DNA of 44,034 nt from Treponema sp. UBA1747. Its GTDB lineage: Bacteria > Spirochaetota > Spirochaetia > Treponematales > Treponemataceae. How positions within the stretch are numbered: the stretch's first letter is position 1; every line of letters begins with the position of its first letter. The position numbers and the translations under genes were made by a program. The notes beneath the pieces were generated by a model. It saw only the letters and a list, made by a program, of their open reading frames with translations, was not told the DNA's origin and did no database searches. Positions 41,072-44,034 of this stretch are shown here, in pieces. The stretch covers positions 1-44,034 of the forward strand of contig DCHR01000030.1 of assembly GCA_002315375.1 (NCBI GenBank), read 5' to 3'.

Positions 41072-42562
41072 ATGACTTCACAGTTTGTTGCAAAGATAAT
41101 TGCTTTCGTGCTTTATCTTGGTGTAATGATTTTTGTTGGATTGAGAAATGCCAGCAAAAACAACAGTTCAGCTGACTTCTTCCTGGGCGGACGTAAAGTT
41201 GGTCCTTGGGTAACAGCTCTTTCTGCAGAAGCTTCTGACTCTTCAGCGTGGCTTCTTATGGGACTTCCTGGTCTCTGCTACCTTGGTGGTGTTTCAGAAT
41301 CAATCTGGACAGCCGTTGGTCTTATTGCCGGTACATATTTGAGCTGGCTTTTCGTTGCAAAACCACTTCGCAAATGTTCTATTACATTCGGAGACTCAAT
41401 CACAATTCCTGAATTCCTTTCAAACCGTTTTGCAGACAAGACACACCTCCTTTCAATTGTATCTGTTTTCTTTATCGTACTGTTCTTTACTATTTATACA
41501 GCTTCAGGTTTCGTAGCCTGTGCAAAACTTTTCAATTCAGTTTTCGGAATTAACTACCATGCAGGTCTTGCAATCGGTATTGTTGTAATCCTCTGTTATA
41601 CAGTAACCGGTGGTTACACAGCTGTTTGTACAACAGACTTTATCCAGGGGTCACTGATTTTCGTTGCTTTCGTAGTTTCAACTGTAATTGCAGTATTTGC
41701 TATCGGCGGATTTGGTGAAACAGTAAACGTTTTCCAGAACTTCCAGGAAGTTGCCGGAACAGAACTTCAGGCTTTCAACGGCATGGGAATTGTTTCCGCT
41801 CTGGCATGGGGACTCGGATACTTCGGTATGCCTCATATTATCGTTCGCTTCATGGGAATCCGTTCAAATACAGAAATCGGAAAAGCCCGCCGTATCGGAA
41901 TTATCTGGATGGTAATCTCTTACATCGGTGCAATTCTTATCGGTACTCTCGGAACTGTTTATCTTAAGAAATTCGGAATCACACTGGATTCAGTTAGTGC
42001 AGAAACAGTATTCTCTGCAACAATGCAGAATATGTATCCTGCATTCATCGCTGGTATCTTCCTGTGTGCAATTCTTGCTGCTTCCATGTCTACAGCAGAC
42101 TCACAGCTTCTGGCTGCTTCTTCTGCCGTAAGCCAGGATATTTTCAAAGGTCTGATTAAAAAAGATGCAGAAGAAAAAGATGTTCTGACAGTAAGCCGCT
42201 TCACAGTATTCCTTATTTCTCTCATTGCATTGCTGCTTTCTTTGAACCCTAAATCTTCTATCTTCAGTCTGGTTTCTTTTGCATGGTCAGGATTCGGTGG
42301 AACTTTTGGTCCATTAGTACTCCTCGCTCTCTACTGGAAACGCACAACTGCTCCTGGTGCTATTGCAGGTCTTATCTGTGGTGGTGTAGTAGATGTTATC
42401 TGGCATTATATCCCGGCTTCTGTAAGTCCAATTTTCGGACTTTACGAAATCGTTCCTGCATTCATCGTATGTCTGGTAGTAACAGTAATTGTTTCTCTGT
42501 GTACAAAACAGAATGAAGAAGTTGCTGCCAAATTCGACGAATACAAAAACATGGCAGACTAA
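41072..42562 (+). CDS. putP: Sodium/proline symporter family (SSS) transporter
   Basis: This 496-residue inner-membrane symporter has about thirteen helices. Signature segments include SSADFFLGGRKVGPWVTALSAEASDSSAWLLMGLPG, TIPEFLSNRF, VTGGYTAVCTTDFIQGSLIF, SMSTADSQLLAASSAVSQDIF and LFSLVSFAWSGFGGTFGPLVLLALYW. These match PutP-type Na+-coupled proline uptake; other SSS substrates remain possible, so the gene symbol is tentative. GGAG lies 9 nt before the ATG. It appears monocistronic, between the palindromic element and its own terminator. Confidence 0.9.
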   Translation: MTSQFVAKIIAFVLYLGVMIFVGLRNASKNNSSADFFLGGRKVGPWVTALSAEASDSSAWLLMGLPGLCYLGGVSESIWTAVGLIAGTYLSWLFVAKPLRKCSITFGDSITIPEFLSNRFADKTHLLSIVSVFFIVLFFTIYTASGFVACAKLFNSVFGINYHAGLAIGIVVILCYTVTGGYTAVCTTDFIQGSLIFVAFVVSTVIAVFAIGGFGETVNVFQNFQEVAGTELQAFNGMGIVSALAWGLGYFGMPHIIVRFMGIRSNTEIGKARRIGIIWMVISYIGAILIGTLGTVYLKKFGITLDSVSAETVFSATMQNMYPAFIAGIFLCAILAASMSTADSQLLAASSAVSQDIFKGLIKKDAEEKDVLTVSRFTVFLISLIALLLSLNPKSSIFSLVSFAWSGFGGTFGPLVLLALYWKRTTAPGAIAGLICGGVVDVIWHYIPASVSPIFGLYEIVPAFIVCLVVTVIVSLCTKQNEEVAAKFDEYKNMAD

Positions 42563-42568
42563 ATAATT

Positions 42569-42582
42569 CACAACATGTTGTG
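42569..42582. promoter_or_regulatory. 14-bp perfect palindrome after putP
   Basis: CACAACATGTTGTG begins 6 bp after the putP stop and lies 13 bp before the terminator stem. It could be a protein site or a small 3'-end stem; its role is unknown. Confidence 0.3.
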
Positions 42583-42593
42583 ATGTTATATAA

Positions 42594-42634
42594 GACCCGA
42601 ATCAGATTAGAATGGCTGGTTCGGGCTTTTTTTT
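42594..42634 (+). terminator. Intrinsic terminator of the putP-like gene
   Basis: CCCGAA (42596-42601) pairs with TTCGGG (42620-42625) across an 18-nt loop, followed by C and eight T's. Confidence 0.75.
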
Positions 42635-42662
42635 GCTTTTATTAACACAAATTCAGTATAAT
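42633..42662 (+). promoter_or_regulatory. Promoter of tex
   Basis: TTGCTT (42633-42638), an 18-bp spacer and a perfect TATAAT (42657-42662). The -35 hexamer is the same as in the esterase promoter at 42. A GGAG site lies before the ATG at 42691. Confidence 0.6.
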
Positions 42663-42690
42663 ATTCTATACATCATAAATTGGAGTACTT

Positions 42691-44034
42691 ATGGAATATA
42701 CACCAGAGGCAGTAGATGCCTTAACAGTTAATGAAGTTGAAATCATGAAAAAAATCGCTGATGAACTGCAGATACGCATGTCACAGGTCAGCGCCGTTAT
42801 CAGTCTTGTAAACGAAGGCTGTACAATTCCTTTTATTTCCCGTTACCGCAAGGAACGACATGACAATCTGAATGAAGTTCAGGTACGTGACTGTGATCAC
42901 CTTTTCAAATCATATAAAAATCTTGAAGAAACCCGTATTGATTATATAAAGAAAATTTTCGCACAGGGAAAACTGACAGATACTCTGGCAGCCGCACTTG
43001 CCAGTGCCACGACTCTTACAGCCCTGGAAGATCTTTACGCTCCTTTCAAGAAAAAGAAGAAAACCCGCGGAATGGTTGCAATTGAACGTGGACTTGAGCC
43101 ACTGGCAGATTTCATGCTGGGTGCAAACAATGATGCAGCTTGTGAAAAAGAAGCAGAAAAATACATCAAAACAGATGCAGAAGATGAAACTCTTAATGTT
43201 CCTTCTGTGGAAGATGCCCTTGCCGGTGCAAAAGATGTTATTGCAGAACGTGTAAGCCAGGAAACAAAGAACCGTGAAGTGATTCATGACCTTTACATGC
43301 GTACAGGTCTCATTAAAACAAAAGGTATTGTTCCGGAGGGGACAGACCCTGCTGTTGCTGAAAATACATCCACTTACAAAATGTACTGGGATTATGAAGA
43401 ACCACTTAATCAGGTAAAACCTCATCGTATTCTTGCAATCAACCGTGCAGAGCGTGAAGGTGCCCTGGACGTTACAATTGATGTTGATATTGATGAAGCA
43501 GTAAAAGTCCTGCAGCGCAAGGCTGACATGCACAATAAATATCACGAAGAAGCCATTGAAGACGGTGTTGTTCGCCTTCTTTCGCCTGCAGTTGTCCGTG
43601 AAATCCGTAGTGATGAAACTGATGCAGCTGATGATCACGGCATCGAGCTTTTCAGTGAAAACCTGAAAAATCTTCTTATGACTCAGCCAATTAAGGGAAG
43701 CCGCGTTCTGGGAATCGACCCTGGTATCCGTACAGGTACTAAATGTGCTGCCCTTGATGAAACCGGAAAATATCTTGGTTATTTCAAAATCTTCCAGGTT
43801 CAGAATCCTGATGATGCCTACAAGCAGCTGAACGATGCCATCGATAAATATGACATTCAGGTTGTTGCAGTCGGTAACGGAACTGGAAGCCAGGAAGTTC
43901 AGGCTGTTGTTTCAAAAGTAATTACAGAAAACTATAAAGATTCAAACGTTATGTACACTGTTGTTGATGAATCCGGGGCTTCCGTTTATTCTGCTTCAGA
44001 AGTTGCAACAAAAGAATTCCCTGAACTGGACCTG
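42691..44034 (+). CDS. tex: Tex-family RNA-binding transcription accessory protein (5' part)
   Basis: The frame is open from the ATG at 42691 to the window edge (448 codons), so this is the N-terminal portion of a protein that is usually about 750 residues. It has the Tex N-terminal helical domain (VSAVISLVNEGCTIPFISRYRKE, then LNEVQVRDCDHLF), LEDLYAPFKKKKKTRGMVA, and the YqgF/RNase H-like domain start VLGIDPGIRTGTKCAALDETG with VVAVGNGTGSQEVQ. The HhH and S1 domains should lie beyond the edge. Tex binds nucleic acid and is linked to transcription and stress tolerance. GGAG precedes the start by about 5 nt. Confidence 0.93.
   Translation, partial: MEYTPEAVDALTVNEVEIMKKIADELQIRMSQVSAVISLVNEGCTIPFISRYRKERHDNLNEVQVRDCDHLFKSYKNLEETRIDYIKKIFAQGKLTDTLAAALASATTLTALEDLYAPFKKKKKTRGMVAIERGLEPLADFMLGANNDAACEKEAEKYIKTDAEDETLNVPSVEDALAGAKDVIAERVSQETKNREVIHDLYMRTGLIKTKGIVPEGTDPAVAENTSTYKMYWDYEEPLNQVKPHRILAINRAEREGALDVTIDVDIDEAVKVLQRKADMHNKYHEEAIEDGVVRLLSPAVVREIRSDETDAADDHGIELFSENLKNLLMTQPIKGSRVLGIDPGIRTGTKCAALDETGKYLGYFKIFQVQNPDDAYKQLNDAIDKYDIQVVAVGNGTGSQEVQAVVSKVITENYKDSNVMYTVVDESGASVYSASEVATKEFPELDL

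Noticed and set aside
42910..43638. Long minus-strand open frame (242 codons) opposite tex
   Set aside because: The plus-strand Tex protein is conserved and continuous here; the antisense product is Cys/Phe-rich with no recognisable domain.

Overview
The window looks like chromosomal DNA of a host-associated (rumen or gut type) spirochaete, most probably a Treponema. This is an inference. Most intergenic DNA is A+T-rich. Many proteins carry a signal peptide plus a beta-barrel-like tail, typical of spirochaetal outer-membrane proteins, and there are plant-glycan enzymes (CE2 esterase, GH26-like, GH31) and a cytoplasmic sugar-sensor/GGDEF protein. Thirty protein genes are supported. No rRNA, tRNA, CRISPR array or transposase was seen.

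Layout. 1-6.4 kb: a secreted esterase, a NIF3-like protein, two membrane proteins driven by interlocked divergent promoters, and a PcrA/UvrD helicase. 6.4-9.6 kb: a sigma-70 family factor, a small unknown protein, and a divergent 559-residue protein joining sigma-70 region 2 to a WYL ligand-sensing module. 9.6-15.3 kb: a pgsA-like phospholipid synthase with a CE2 esterase, then divergently a GH26-like and a GH31 glycosidase separated by an unusual multi-hairpin leader. 15.4-26.5 kb: a cell-envelope block with a lipoprotein, an HExxH protein with a probable propeller and barrel, a 2034-residue Ig-repeat surface protein, and an NlpC/P60-barrel fusion. 26.5-32.7 kb: acyl-CoA synthetase, a CBM48 protein with a histone-like tail, metK under a SAM-II-type riboswitch, nth, and two small outer-membrane proteins. 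32.7-44 kb: a GT-B-like protein divergent from a tetR-GPH transporter pair, an EamA exporter, a LacI-sensor/GGDEF protein with a serine hydrolase, a putP-like symporter preceded by a ~219-bp palindromic element, and the 5' part of tex.

Theme. Seven genes lack a Shine-Dalgarno sequence and have a TATAAT-like hexamer 6-10 nt before the ATG, which predicts leaderless mRNAs. Others have good ribosome sites (AGGAGG type). The strongest candidates for something new are the sigma-WYL fusion locus (6395-9561), the enlarged SAM-II-like riboswitch before metK, the interlocked leaderless promoters at 3235-3273, and the palindromic (MITE-like) and GC-rich hairpin elements between genes.
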